From contig CALBWN010000014.1 in assembly GCA_937974295.1 (NCBI GenBank), forward strand, positions 1-8,690: DNA of 8,690 bases, read 5' to 3'. The DNA is from an uncultured Candidatus Saccharibacteria bacterium. GTDB lineage: Bacteria > Patescibacteriota > Saccharimonadia > Saccharimonadales > Saccharimonadaceae. This document shows positions 1-5,571 of this stretch, piece after piece; the first letter of the stretch is position 1; each line of letters starts with the position of its first letter. Below the pieces are notes generated by a model, which worked only from the letters and a program-made list of their open reading frames with translations, did not search any database and was not told the DNA's origin. The translations under genes and the position numbers were made by a program.

Positions 1-143
1 CCGGTGCCGGGCGCAGCCTTCTTGCCGACGTCGTGCACCGTGCCACCGACTGGGGAATGGTGACCAGTTTCGCGATCGGGCTGTTCATCATGCTAATGGT
101 GCTGGTGGTCGGTGTCCTGTGGCTACGACGAGGAAGGCGTTGA
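1..143 (+). CDS. C-terminal fragment of a membrane protein, unrecognised (5' end outside window)
   Basis: The reading frame whose codons begin at base 3 is open from the window edge to a TGA at 141-143 and gives 46 residues. Residues about 19-40 (GMVTSFAIGLFIMLMVLVVG and following) are one hydrophobic membrane helix, and the chain ends in a basic WLRRGRR tail, which fits a cytoplasmic C-terminus by the positive-inside rule. The ending resembles the last helix of a multi-pass transporter, but 46 residues do not allow a family to be named. Third codon positions are mostly G or C and the stretch is visibly richer in GC than the rest of the window, so it may differ in origin from its neighbours. 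It is convergent with the next gene. Because only the tail is visible, coding status rests on the open frame, the GC3 bias and the helix-plus-basic-tail pattern. Confidence 0.55.
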   Translation, partial: GAGRSLLADVVHRATDWGMVTSFAIGLFIMLMVLVVGVLWLRRGRR

Positions 144-242
144 TATGTCGAGTAATACTCAAAATTTAATTACTTAACTCTCAACGCTTGGAATGGTTCA
201 CGCAGGTTAAGAGGTATGGTGTGTCTTGATAATATTTTTATT

Positions 243-276
243 CTATAAGTGTGAAAGTACTTCTGCAGGCTTATAG
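243..276. repeat. Inverted repeat between convergent genes
   Basis: CTATAAG at 243-249 is the exact reverse complement of CTTATAG at 270-276, with 20 bases between. The interior holds a weaker pairing (GAA/TTC around AGTAC). It lies in the gap between two convergent genes, where terminators are expected, but no T-run follows it on either strand, so I do not call it an intrinsic terminator. The rest of 144-320 is AT-rich and shows no convincing gene. Confidence 0.3.
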
Positions 277-320
277 GTCACAGCTCTTTTAGGTCGATAC
301 GTTGCCATTTTTCAATGAAT

Positions 321-821
321 CTACAGAAGTGGATGATACATACTAACAATACGAAACGCCCATGCCAGCCCAAGTGCGCCAACGATAATCAATACACTCA
401 TAGTTATCTCTACCTGCTTGTAATGTCGCACATGAAAGCGAGGAATAGTGGCAAGCACTGCAATAAGGAAGCCCAATGCTATGGCTGCTGAGGCAGGAAT
501 GAATTTATGTCCAATTTGGAAGGCGAATGCACCCATCAAGAACGCTGCTGAGCCATAGATGACGCGCGAAATAGGCCTACTACCACGGCCAAGCCATAGC
601 ACACCAGCCGCAAAGCAGGCTGCATCCATACCGAAAATTATGGTAGCTGCCCAAACTGGATCTATTCGTGTGTAGTGAGTCGTAGGGTAATTGACTATAT
701 ATGATATTGCCTCTGATATCAGCGCAACAACGACAAAGATTAGCCATAGCCGTACCATCTGCTTGGTGCGGCGCACTGGTATATTTTGTAGTTGCTGGGC
801 ATGGGTGGATGACGTGCTCAT
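321..821 (-). CDS. Five-helix integral membrane protein, unrecognised
   Basis: This 166-residue protein is unrecognised. About five hydrophobic helices can be seen at roughly residues 22-44, 56-77, 85-103, 107-126 and 138-158, with a short polar N-terminus (MSTSSTHAQQLQ) and almost no soluble domain, so it is an integral membrane protein. Charged residues within or beside helices (GMDAACF in helix 2, GHKF after helix 3) could matter functionally, but no catalytic motif is apparent. Two in-frame ATGs occur at 827 and 821. I chose 821 because AGAGGA (833-828) then sits 6 nt upstream, while the first ATG would directly abut it. The gene lies about 90 nt downstream of the 912-1451 gene on the same strand, so they may share a transcript. 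A tentative -10 (GATAAT, 848-843) lies in the gap. Function unknown. Confidence 0.8.
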   Translation of the reverse strand: MSTSSTHAQQLQNIPVRRTKQMVRLWLIFVVVALISEAISYIVNYPTTHYTRIDPVWAATIIFGMDAACFAAGVLWLGRGSRPISRVIYGSAAFLMGAFAFQIGHKFIPASAAIALGFLIAVLATIPRFHVRHYKQVEITMSVLIIVGALGLAWAFRIVSMYHPLL

Positions 822-827
822 GATCAT

Positions 828-833
828 TCCTCT
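828..833 (-). promoter_or_regulatory. Ribosome binding site deciding the start at 821
   Basis: AGAGGA on the minus strand, with a 6-nt gap to the ATG at 821. The alternative in-frame ATG at 827 touches it with no gap, so the second ATG is favoured. Confidence 0.65.
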
Positions 834-911
834 TGTACTATAATTATCTTCTTAATCTTGAAGGCGGTGCAGTATTTCTCTCGTTCTTACTGACACTAGC
901 ATGCTATTTAT

Positions 912-1451
912 CTACATTCCATTCAACTCAACAAACTCATAGACAAACGCCCCGCTGCTTGGTGAAAAACAAAATATATCGTTAGTGCGATGGCTCGACG
1001 AATAGCGTGCCACGCAGCGGTTGTCACTGCTAATGGCTGCTCGAGCTTGATCACGAAACTTCTTTGGTGGAATAGTGTGATTACCAAGGATAGCGGTGTC
1101 TCGAAATACCGACTCAGGGTGAGGGAGGTTGTCTCCATAATGATACCACCCCGAGCAACCGTGTGGGCAATCAGTAAAGGGCTGCATGCTCAGCAAGCGA
1201 TCACGCGTCGCTTTGTCGGTGATGGTGCCAATAACCATACCATTATTGCCATCCCAGCCGTCTATCGCATACCCTGACTGATAGCTCACATCCATATGGC
1301 GAATTGCATCGTGATCGAAGCGCCCATAGAAGATTGTTGTTGTGAAGCTACCAATCGCCCCCTCATACAGCCACCAGCCAATCACAGCAACGACGAACAC
1401 ACCAAGGATAAGGATTGGTATAGAGATCTTGTCGAGGAGGAGTTTACGCAT
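912..1451 (-). CDS. Membrane-anchored extracytoplasmic protein with four cysteines, unrecognised
   Basis: This 179-residue protein is unrecognised. Residues about 8-28 (KISIPILILGVFVVAVIGWW) form an N-terminal signal anchor preceded by basic residues. The remaining ~150 residues are soluble and rich in aromatic, Asp and Gly residues, so the body is probably outside the membrane. Four cysteines occur at residues 95, 99 (CPHGC), 146 and 161, a number that would allow two disulfides in an exported domain. The open frame extends upstream to a GTG at 1511, but that would place the start inside the rplK terminator. ATG at 1451 is preferred: TTGACA (1487-1482), an 18-bp spacer and TACAAT (1463-1458) lie upstream, with exactly 6 nt between TACAAT and ATG. 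No Shine-Dalgarno is present, so the mRNA is probably leaderless. Function unknown; adhesion or host contact would be a guess. Confidence 0.8.
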   Translation of the reverse strand: MRKLLLDKISIPILILGVFVVAVIGWWLYEGAIGSFTTTIFYGRFDHDAIRHMDVSYQSGYAIDGWDGNNGMVIGTITDKATRDRLLSMQPFTDCPHGCSGWYHYGDNLPHPESVFRDTAILGNHTIPPKKFRDQARAAISSDNRCVARYSSSHRTNDIFCFSPSSGAFVYEFVELNGM

Positions 1452-1457
1452 ATTGTT

Positions 1458-1487
1458 ATTGTAAACTACTATTGCAAAATATGTCAA
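1458..1487 (-). promoter_or_regulatory. Promoter for a leaderless mRNA (gene 912-1451)
   Basis: A consensus TTGACA (1487-1482), an 18-bp spacer and TACAAT (1463-1458) on the minus strand. The ATG follows 6 nt later, so the expected transcription start is the A of the start codon. The promoter begins 9 bp beyond the rplK terminator, which isolates the two transcripts. Confidence 0.75.
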
Positions 1488-1495
1488 TTTATACC

Positions 1496-1524
1496 AAAAA
1501 TACCTCTGCACGCAGAGGTATTTT
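1496..1524 (-). terminator. Intrinsic terminator of rplK, possibly bidirectional
   Basis: A perfect 12-bp stem: 1497-1508 (AAAATACCTCTG) pairs with 1513-1524 across a 4-base loop. On the minus strand the stem runs into five T residues (1500-1496), as expected for an intrinsic terminator about 18 nt past the rplK stop. The stem is symmetrical and also ends TTTT on the plus strand. Confidence 0.85.
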
Positions 1525-1541
1525 GATGTGCGCTGAGTGGA

Positions 1542-1967
1542 TTAGTCAGTAACTTCCACGCCCATGCTGCGAGCAGTACCCGCCACCGTCTTGATAGCTC
1601 CTTCGAGACTGATAGCGTTGAGTTGCTCCATTTTTGCCTGAGCGATTTCCTCAAGCTGCGCTCGGGTGATCGTCCCAACCTTATCGCTGTGTGGCTTGCT
1701 ACTGCCCTTCTTGATGCCGATTGCAGCCCGGATCATATCATCAACGGGTTGGCCGAGGCTGCGCCATGCAAAGGTGCGGTCCTCAAACACTTGGATATGG
1801 ACGATAACATCCTTACCCATATCTGCCTTGGTGGCGTCGTTGAATGGGTTGATGAAGTCCATCATATTCAAGCCCCACTGACCAAGTGTACTACCAACGG
1901 GTGGCCCGGCGGTGGCACGGCCAGCTGGAATACGAAGCTTCAGGTTACCGATAACTTTTTTTGCCAT
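1542..1967 (-). CDS. rplK: 50S ribosomal protein L11
   Basis: L11 binds 23S rRNA at the GTPase-associated centre at the base of the L10/L12 stalk. At 141 residues the length is standard. The N-terminal domain shows the family signature (KLRIPAGRATAGPPVGSTLG) and the C-terminal RNA-binding domain shows GIKKGSSKP, DKVG, ITRAQLEEIA and GTARSMG. The linker between the domains is odd: where E. coli has KTPPAAVLLKKA this protein reads LGQPVDDMIRAA at the same length, so one of the two conserved linker prolines is Gln. AAGGAAG lies 4 nt before the ATG. It follows nusG by 93 nt and has its own promoter and a leader hairpin. Unlike most bacteria, no rplA (L1) follows; a terminator does. Identity is certain. 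Confidence 0.98.
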   Translation of the reverse strand: MAKKVIGNLKLRIPAGRATAGPPVGSTLGQWGLNMMDFINPFNDATKADMGKDVIVHIQVFEDRTFAWRSLGQPVDDMIRAAIGIKKGSSKPHSDKVGTITRAQLEEIAQAKMEQLNAISLEGAIKTVAGTARSMGVEVTD

Positions 1968-1980
1968 TATACTTCCTTTT

Positions 1981-2004
1981 ACTCAATTACTACTGGTATT
2001 GAGT
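1981..2004 (-). promoter_or_regulatory. Hairpin in the rplK leader beside the ribosome binding site
   Basis: ACTCAAT (1981-1987) and ATTGAGT (1998-2004) are perfect reverse complements around a 10-base loop. In the rplK transcript from the promoter at 2018-2046 this forms a 7-bp hairpin ending a few bases before the AAGGAAG ribosome binding site. It is placed like a translational operator. I see no recognised L1-binding sequence in it, so a regulatory role is inference. Confidence 0.45.
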
Positions 2005-2017
2005 GCGTAACGTTGTT

Positions 2018-2046
2018 ATTATAGTGGATCGCTCATGCAAATGCAA
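2018..2046 (-). promoter_or_regulatory. Internal promoter for rplK
   Basis: TATAAT (2023-2018) is a consensus -10. TTGCAT (2046-2041) lies exactly 17 bp upstream and shares TTG with the -35 consensus; the same hexamer is repeated at 2040-2035. The expected start is near 2011, giving a leader of about 44 nt that contains the hairpin at 1981-2004. No terminator separates nusG from rplK, so read-through from secE-nusG is also likely. Confidence 0.65.
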
Positions 2047-2060
2047 ACTGCGTGCGAGGC

Positions 2061-2606
2061 TTATACCTTCTTGACCTGCAGCGCATCAAGCTCAACTGGC
2101 GTGTCACGGCCAAACATACTCACCATCACCTTGAGCTTGCCCTTGGTGGTGTCGATCTCACTCACTGTGCCATCAAAGTCTTTGAATGGCCCATCAATAA
2201 TGCTGACCACTTCCCCTTCGCTAAAGTCAATCTGATGCTTGGGGTCTTCCACGCCCATACGCTTCTTGATTTTCTTGATCTCAGCCTCGCTTACAGGGGT
2301 TGGCTCGGTGCCGCTCCCCACAAAGCCTGTGACGCCAGGCGTGTTGCGTACAATGTACCATGTCTCGTCGGTGAGCTTCATCTCGACCAAGACATAGCCT
2401 TGGAAGATCTTAACCTCAACGACTTTGCGTTTGCCATTTTTGATCTGGATCTGCTTCTCCTTAGGGACGATTGCATCGAAGATTTTGTCGGCCATATCGA
2501 CGGCCTGAATGCGCTGACGAATGCTATCAGCCACCTTCTCTTCGTAGCCACTGTAGGTGTGGATAGCATACCATTGCCGTGTGCTGTCATAGCGTTTTTT
2601 TGTCAT
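2061..2606 (-). CDS. nusG: Transcription elongation and antitermination factor NusG
   Basis: NusG binds the RNA polymerase clamp through its N-terminal NGN domain and couples transcription to Rho or to the ribosome through its C-terminal KOW domain. At 181 residues it has the usual length. The NGN domain spans about residues 10-115, with WYAIHTYSGYEEKVA at 12-26, FQGYVLVEM at 68-76 and VRNTPGVTGFVG at 86-97. The KOW domain spans about 127-181 (GEVVSIIDGPFKDFDGTVSE). The ATG lies 3 nt past the secE stop, and its GGGGAGG ribosome binding site (2619-2613) is formed by the last codons of secE, so the two are translationally linked. The secE-nusG order is the usual bacterial one. Identity is certain. 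Confidence 0.98.
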   Translation of the reverse strand: MTKKRYDSTRQWYAIHTYSGYEEKVADSIRQRIQAVDMADKIFDAIVPKEKQIQIKNGKRKVVEVKIFQGYVLVEMKLTDETWYIVRNTPGVTGFVGSGTEPTPVSEAEIKKIKKRMGVEDPKHQIDFSEGEVVSIIDGPFKDFDGTVSEIDTTKGKLKVMVSMFGRDTPVELDALQVKKV

Positions 2607-2609
2607 TGT

Positions 2610-2969
2610 CTACCTCCCCAGGATAATTTGAAATAGATATTTAAATGCAGCATCGAGCAGCAAAAGCGTTGCGCTAAACACTGCAATAAAGCCAAGCAGC
2701 GCACCAGACATCTTCCATGTCGTTGCGCGATCGGGCCAGCGCACCATACGGAGCTCATACCAGGCTCCAGCAAAGTAATTGCGAATCGCCGAGAATGGGC
2801 CACGGCGCTGACGCTTTGGCTTGCTTGCCTTTTGTTTCTTGGCCTCAGTTTTGGCTGATGCCACAGAGGTTGTCTTTTCTTTTGGTGTTTTGGTTTTGGT
2901 GGGCGTGGTGTCTTGCGCGGTGATGCGCGTCACGCGGTTGGTTGATGATTTTTTGCTTGGTTTCGCCAC
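2610..2969 (-). CDS. secE: Preprotein translocase subunit SecE
   Basis: SecE clamps SecY in the Sec translocon of the cytoplasmic membrane. The conserved core is at the C-terminal end: an amphipathic helix at about residues 58-80 containing YELRMVRWPDR, then one membrane helix at about 87-112 (MSGALLGFIAVFSATLLLLD). The single-helix form is typical outside Enterobacteria. The protein has 119 residues, roughly twice a minimal SecE of about 60, because of a Lys/Thr/Ser/Ala-rich, probably disordered tail (residues 1-57) ending in KPKRQRR. The start is GTG at 2969, set by GGGGAG with a 6-nt gap; an ATG at 2975 is in another frame that soon closes. Two tandem promoters lie upstream. It overlaps the nusG ribosome binding site. 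Confidence 0.95.
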   Translation of the reverse strand: MAKPSKKSSTNRVTRITAQDTTPTKTKTPKEKTTSVASAKTEAKKQKASKPKRQRRGPFSAIRNYFAGAWYELRMVRWPDRATTWKMSGALLGFIAVFSATLLLLDAAFKYLFQIILGR

Positions 2970-2975
2970 AGCATA

Positions 2976-2981
2976 CTCCCC
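2976..2981 (-). promoter_or_regulatory. Ribosome binding site deciding the GTG start of secE
   Basis: GGGGAG on the minus strand, 6 nt before GTG at 2969. The ATG at 2975 is too close to the site and lies in a different frame, so GTG is the start. Confidence 0.7.
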
Positions 2982-2985
2982 AAAT

Positions 2986-3013
2986 TTAATAGCCTGTCTT
3001 TGCAGGCTGTCAA
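2986..3013 (-). promoter_or_regulatory. Proximal secE promoter (P2) with inverted repeat in the spacer
   Basis: A consensus TTGACA (3013-3008), a 16-bp spacer and TATTAA (2991-2986), a 4/6 match to the -10 consensus. AGCCTG (2991-2996) and CAGGCT (3003-3008) form an inverted repeat that almost exactly fills the spacer. The expected start is near 2979, so this transcript would begin right at the GGGGAG site. The weak -10 lowers confidence. Confidence 0.5.
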
Positions 3014-3018
3014 GATCT

Positions 3019-3048
3019 AGTGTAGCGCGCTATAGCGAGGGCTGTCAA
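3019..3048 (-). promoter_or_regulatory. Distal secE promoter (P1) with a 10-bp palindrome in the spacer
   Basis: A consensus TTGACA (3048-3043), an 18-bp spacer and TACACT (3024-3019). The perfect palindrome CGCTATAGCG (3028-3037) lies in the spacer. The -35 regions of P1 and P2 share the 10-mer CTTGACAGCC, repeated 35 bp apart. The expected P1 start (near 3012) falls on the P2 -35 box. Confidence 0.6.
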
Positions 3049-3139
3049 GGGTGAACCATGGTTTTTTTACTGTACTTCTGCTATTACGCATGACAGATTT
3101 GGGTATACACATGCTTGTTTATTCTCCGAAGGGGGCATT

Positions 3140-4774
3140 TTACTGCGAGCTTGTAAGTTTGTCGTGCGTCGGCTGCTGCGCAGCTGGCAGTGCAAAGAAG
3201 AAGGTCGAGCCATGGTTAAGCTGACTGGTAAACTCGATGCGCGTACCGAGCTTGCGAGCGAGCTTGGCAGCAATGTAGAGGCCAAGGCCGGTGCCGCCAG
3301 TCTCGCGAGTGCGGTAGTCTTCGCTGCGCCAGAAGCGTTCGAGGATGTGTGCTTGGTCACTCTTGCTAATGCCAATGCCAGTGTCGCGCACAGCGATGAT
3401 AATGCGATTACCCTTCTTGCGCGCACTGAGGTGGACCTCTCCTTCTTTGGTGTATTTGAGGGCGTTAGAGAGGAAATTTTGGATAAGTTCGCGCACATAT
3501 AGTGAGCTCGCCACGACGTAGCCTAGCCGCGGCGATGTCTCGAGTGTGAGAGCGAGCTGCTTTTTGGTAGCCTGAGGGTGATATTGATGGTAGAGATCAT
3601 CCATGAGCGCACGGACGTTAAGTAATTCTGGCATATCAGCAGCGCCACGCTCGGCCTGCGCAAGAGTACTGAGGTCATTAACCATCTTTGCTAAGAAGAC
3701 AACTTGCTCGTGGGCTGCATCAAGGTGGTCTTTGAGCGTGTGCTGCGGCATATCGCGCCGGTGGAGCATGAGCTGAATATTGCTCAGCGCTCCCTCGGCC
3801 GCCGTCAAGGGAGTGCGAAGCTCATGGCTCACCACACTGATGAACTCATCGCGCTCTTCTTCAAGCGACTTTTCTTTCGTGATGTCGCGCAGGATGAGGA
3901 CGTAGCCATCGCTTGAGTCGCTCGCTGTATTAACTGCTCGAATTGGTGAAAATACGATGCTCAGGCGGAGCATCTCACCCGATACTTCCATCCATACATC
4001 ATCGCGTGTTTGCGTAACGATCGCAGCGTGGAGCAGCTGGCTGAGACAGACTGGCTGCTTGGTGCTATCGCGCAGTGGCAGGATGGTATCGATTGGTTTG
4101 CCGTGCGGGCTTGTGTTGGTATCAAGCAAATCGAGCGTTGCAGCGTTGTAGAGTTGGATAGTGCCTTGCTGGTCGGTTGCGATAATAGCGGTCGCGAGAT
4201 TGTTGATAATCGTCAGAAGCCGATCGTGCTGCAAGGTCATTGCCTCGCGACTGGTGTGCAGTGCCGAGCGGTAGAGATTGTGGCGATATGCAAGAGCAAC
4301 AATGACCACACCAAGCATAAAGGCCACCAATGTTGTTGTGGTAATATCAACGATACTCTGTGGGGTGAGCCAAAACGCATCAAGTGCTGCTGTAATAAAA
4401 AGCACGAGTGCACTGAGCAGCCACCCAGAAAAGCCAGCATAAGCAAAAGCTGCCAGCATAAACAACGACCACGCACAGGTGAACGGCACTGCTACGCCAG
4501 AGATACTGAGCAGATAGCTCGAAGCCAGCCCATGATACAAGACCAGCTGCCATGCTCGCTGCTTATTCGTCTGCGATGAGCGGAAACAGGTGTAGAGACC
4601 AAGAGCAAGCCAAGCGCTGGCCGCCGCATAGAAAGACCATTCACCTGCCCCGGGAATGCGCTGCATTGCATCAAGACCGAGGAGTTTGCTATACGCGAAA
4701 AGTAGGAGCGGAAAGACAACGCTGCTGACTCGCACGACAGTACTGGTTTGGCTATTGGTAGCGTATGGCGACAC
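3140..4774 (-). CDS. Membrane-bound PAS sensor histidine kinase
   Basis: A sensor kinase autophosphorylates on His and passes the phosphate to a response regulator. From GTG at 4774 it has 544 residues. Residues ~15-165 hold about six membrane helices with short loops, so no large external sensor domain. A PAS-like domain follows at ~185-300 (LLTIINNLATAIIATDQQG), then HisKA with the H-box FISVVSHELRTPL (His ~317), then HATPase_c with N-box NFLSNALKY (~433-441), DTGIGI (~464-469) and GGTGLGL (~493-499). All catalytic boxes are intact. The open frame reaches a TTG at 4810 with no ribosome binding site. I prefer GTG at 4774 because TATACT (4786-4781) ends 6 nt before it and TTGTGC lies 18 bp further up; the TTG would then be part of the -35. 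No response regulator is in this window, so the partner and signal are unknown. Confidence 0.92.
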   Translation of the reverse strand: MSPYATNSQTSTVVRVSSVVFPLLLFAYSKLLGLDAMQRIPGAGEWSFYAAASAWLALGLYTCFRSSQTNKQRAWQLVLYHGLASSYLLSISGVAVPFTCAWSLFMLAAFAYAGFSGWLLSALVLFITAALDAFWLTPQSIVDITTTTLVAFMLGVVIVALAYRHNLYRSALHTSREAMTLQHDRLLTIINNLATAIIATDQQGTIQLYNAATLDLLDTNTSPHGKPIDTILPLRDSTKQPVCLSQLLHAAIVTQTRDDVWMEVSGEMLRLSIVFSPIRAVNTASDSSDGYVLILRDITKEKSLEEERDEFISVVSHELRTPLTAAEGALSNIQLMLHRRDMPQHTLKDHLDAAHEQVVFLAKMVNDLSTLAQAERGAADMPELLNVRALMDDLYHQYHPQATKKQLALTLETSPRLGYVVASSLYVRELIQNFLSNALKYTKEGEVHLSARKKGNRIIIAVRDTGIGISKSDQAHILERFWRSEDYRTRETGGTGLGLYIAAKLARKLGTRIEFTSQLNHGSTFFFALPAAQQPTHDKLTSSQ

Positions 4775-4780
4775 GCTTCT

Positions 4781-4810
4781 AGTATACCTGGAGTATGACG
4801 GTAGGCACAA
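4781..4810 (-). promoter_or_regulatory. Probable leaderless promoter of the histidine kinase
   Basis: TTGTGC (4810-4805), an 18-bp spacer and TATACT (4786-4781), followed after 6 nt by GTG at 4774. The spacing matches the promoter of the 912-1451 gene. It lies in the 61-nt gap after the YgjP-type gene. Confidence 0.5.
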
Positions 4811-4835
4811 GCGTTTTGTGTGACATTTGCTTATG

Positions 4836-5534
4836 CTATATCATTGGTGTTTCGCGCTTGAGCTGCTGCCGATGCAGCCGGAAGTGCGGGTCATACTGTT
4901 CCACTAGCCCCCAAAAGGCTGACGAGTGATTCATGTGATGAGTGTGGCAGAGCTCGTGGATCAAGACATAATCAATCAGCTCATCGGGGAGCTTCATGAG
5001 TGCGATATTAAGGCTAATTGTGCCGGTACTGCTGCAGCTCCCCCATCGAGTGCTCGCATGGCTAAAGCGAATACGCTGGTAGGTTGAGTTGGTGCACGCA
5101 GCAAGCTCGTGGAGCCGCTGTGGCAAGTAGGCTTTGGCTTCGCGGCGCAAGATGGTTGCAACTTCTCGTCGGATAGCGCACTGAACGGCTGGCTCGTCTA
5201 TGGTGTGTTCTGGTGGGAGAGAGACGAGCAGCTTTTGCCTTGCGGTGCGCACAGTGGGACGATTGACCATCTGTGTGGGGATGACAGCGATCGAGTGGTG
5301 CTTACCTATTGTCTCTCCGTCTTGATAACCATGCACCGCGTGCTGGTGCAGGAGCTGGCGGAGTGCTTGACGATGGGTTGCAATGCTATGGCGGATGAGA
5401 AAGAGTGGTGCGTGCCGCGGGGCATTGGCATAGAGCTGGCCATTTGGTGAGAGACGTATTGTGATGGAACGCACCTTGGCGCTGCGCTTGATGGTGATAT
5501 CACCAAATTCATCGTCGTGGAGCGTAGAAGACAT
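4836..5534 (-). CDS. YgjP-type (DUF45) zinc metallopeptidase
   Basis: This 232-residue protein belongs to the YgjP/DUF45 family of predicted cytoplasmic gluzincin-like metallopeptidases. The zinc site is HELCH (residues 193-197, the HExxH motif) with a third His in NHSSAFW (His203), preceded by the family block RWGSCSS (163-169) and ISLNIALMKLP. The N-terminal part has the usual beta-rich start (IKRSAKVRSITIRLSPNG). No signal peptide or membrane helix is seen. Substrates of this family are not well established. The frame is open upstream to a GTG at 5633 inside the kinase gene, but ATG at 5534 has AGGAGGAAGG just upstream (the last GGAAGG 9 nt away) and starts the conserved part. It follows the kinase stop by 37 nt, so the two are probably co-transcribed. 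Confidence 0.92.
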   Translation of the reverse strand: MSSTLHDDEFGDITIKRSAKVRSITIRLSPNGQLYANAPRHAPLFLIRHSIATHRQALRQLLHQHAVHGYQDGETIGKHHSIAVIPTQMVNRPTVRTARQKLLVSLPPEHTIDEPAVQCAIRREVATILRREAKAYLPQRLHELAACTNSTYQRIRFSHASTRWGSCSSTGTISLNIALMKLPDELIDYVLIHELCHTHHMNHSSAFWGLVEQYDPHFRLHRQQLKRETPMI

Positions 5535-5543
5535 AGATAAAAG

Positions 5544-5553
5544 CCTTCCTCCT
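5544..5553 (-). promoter_or_regulatory. Ribosome binding site deciding the start at 5534
   Basis: AGGAGGAAGG on the minus strand. AGGAGG is 13 nt and the following GGAAGG 9 nt before ATG at 5534. No comparable site precedes the upstream GTG at 5633. Confidence 0.65.
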
Positions 5554-5571
5554 TTTAACCAAGATGTTATT

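Noticed and set aside
243..276. Terminator for the convergent genes at the left
   Set aside because: The 7-bp inverted repeat has a long loop and no T-run after it on either strand.
2052..2636. Plus-strand ORF of 194 codons opposite nusG
   Set aside because: It mirrors the nusG codons on the other strand; nusG is unmistakable.
3049..3072. AACCATGGTT palindrome followed by a T-run as a plus-strand terminator
   Set aside because: A hairpin would have only 3 bp around a 4-base loop, and no plus-strand gene ends there.
3164..3502. Plus-strand ORF of 112 codons opposite the histidine kinase
   Set aside because: It lies wholly antisense to the conserved HATPase domain and has no recognisable domain or ribosome binding site.
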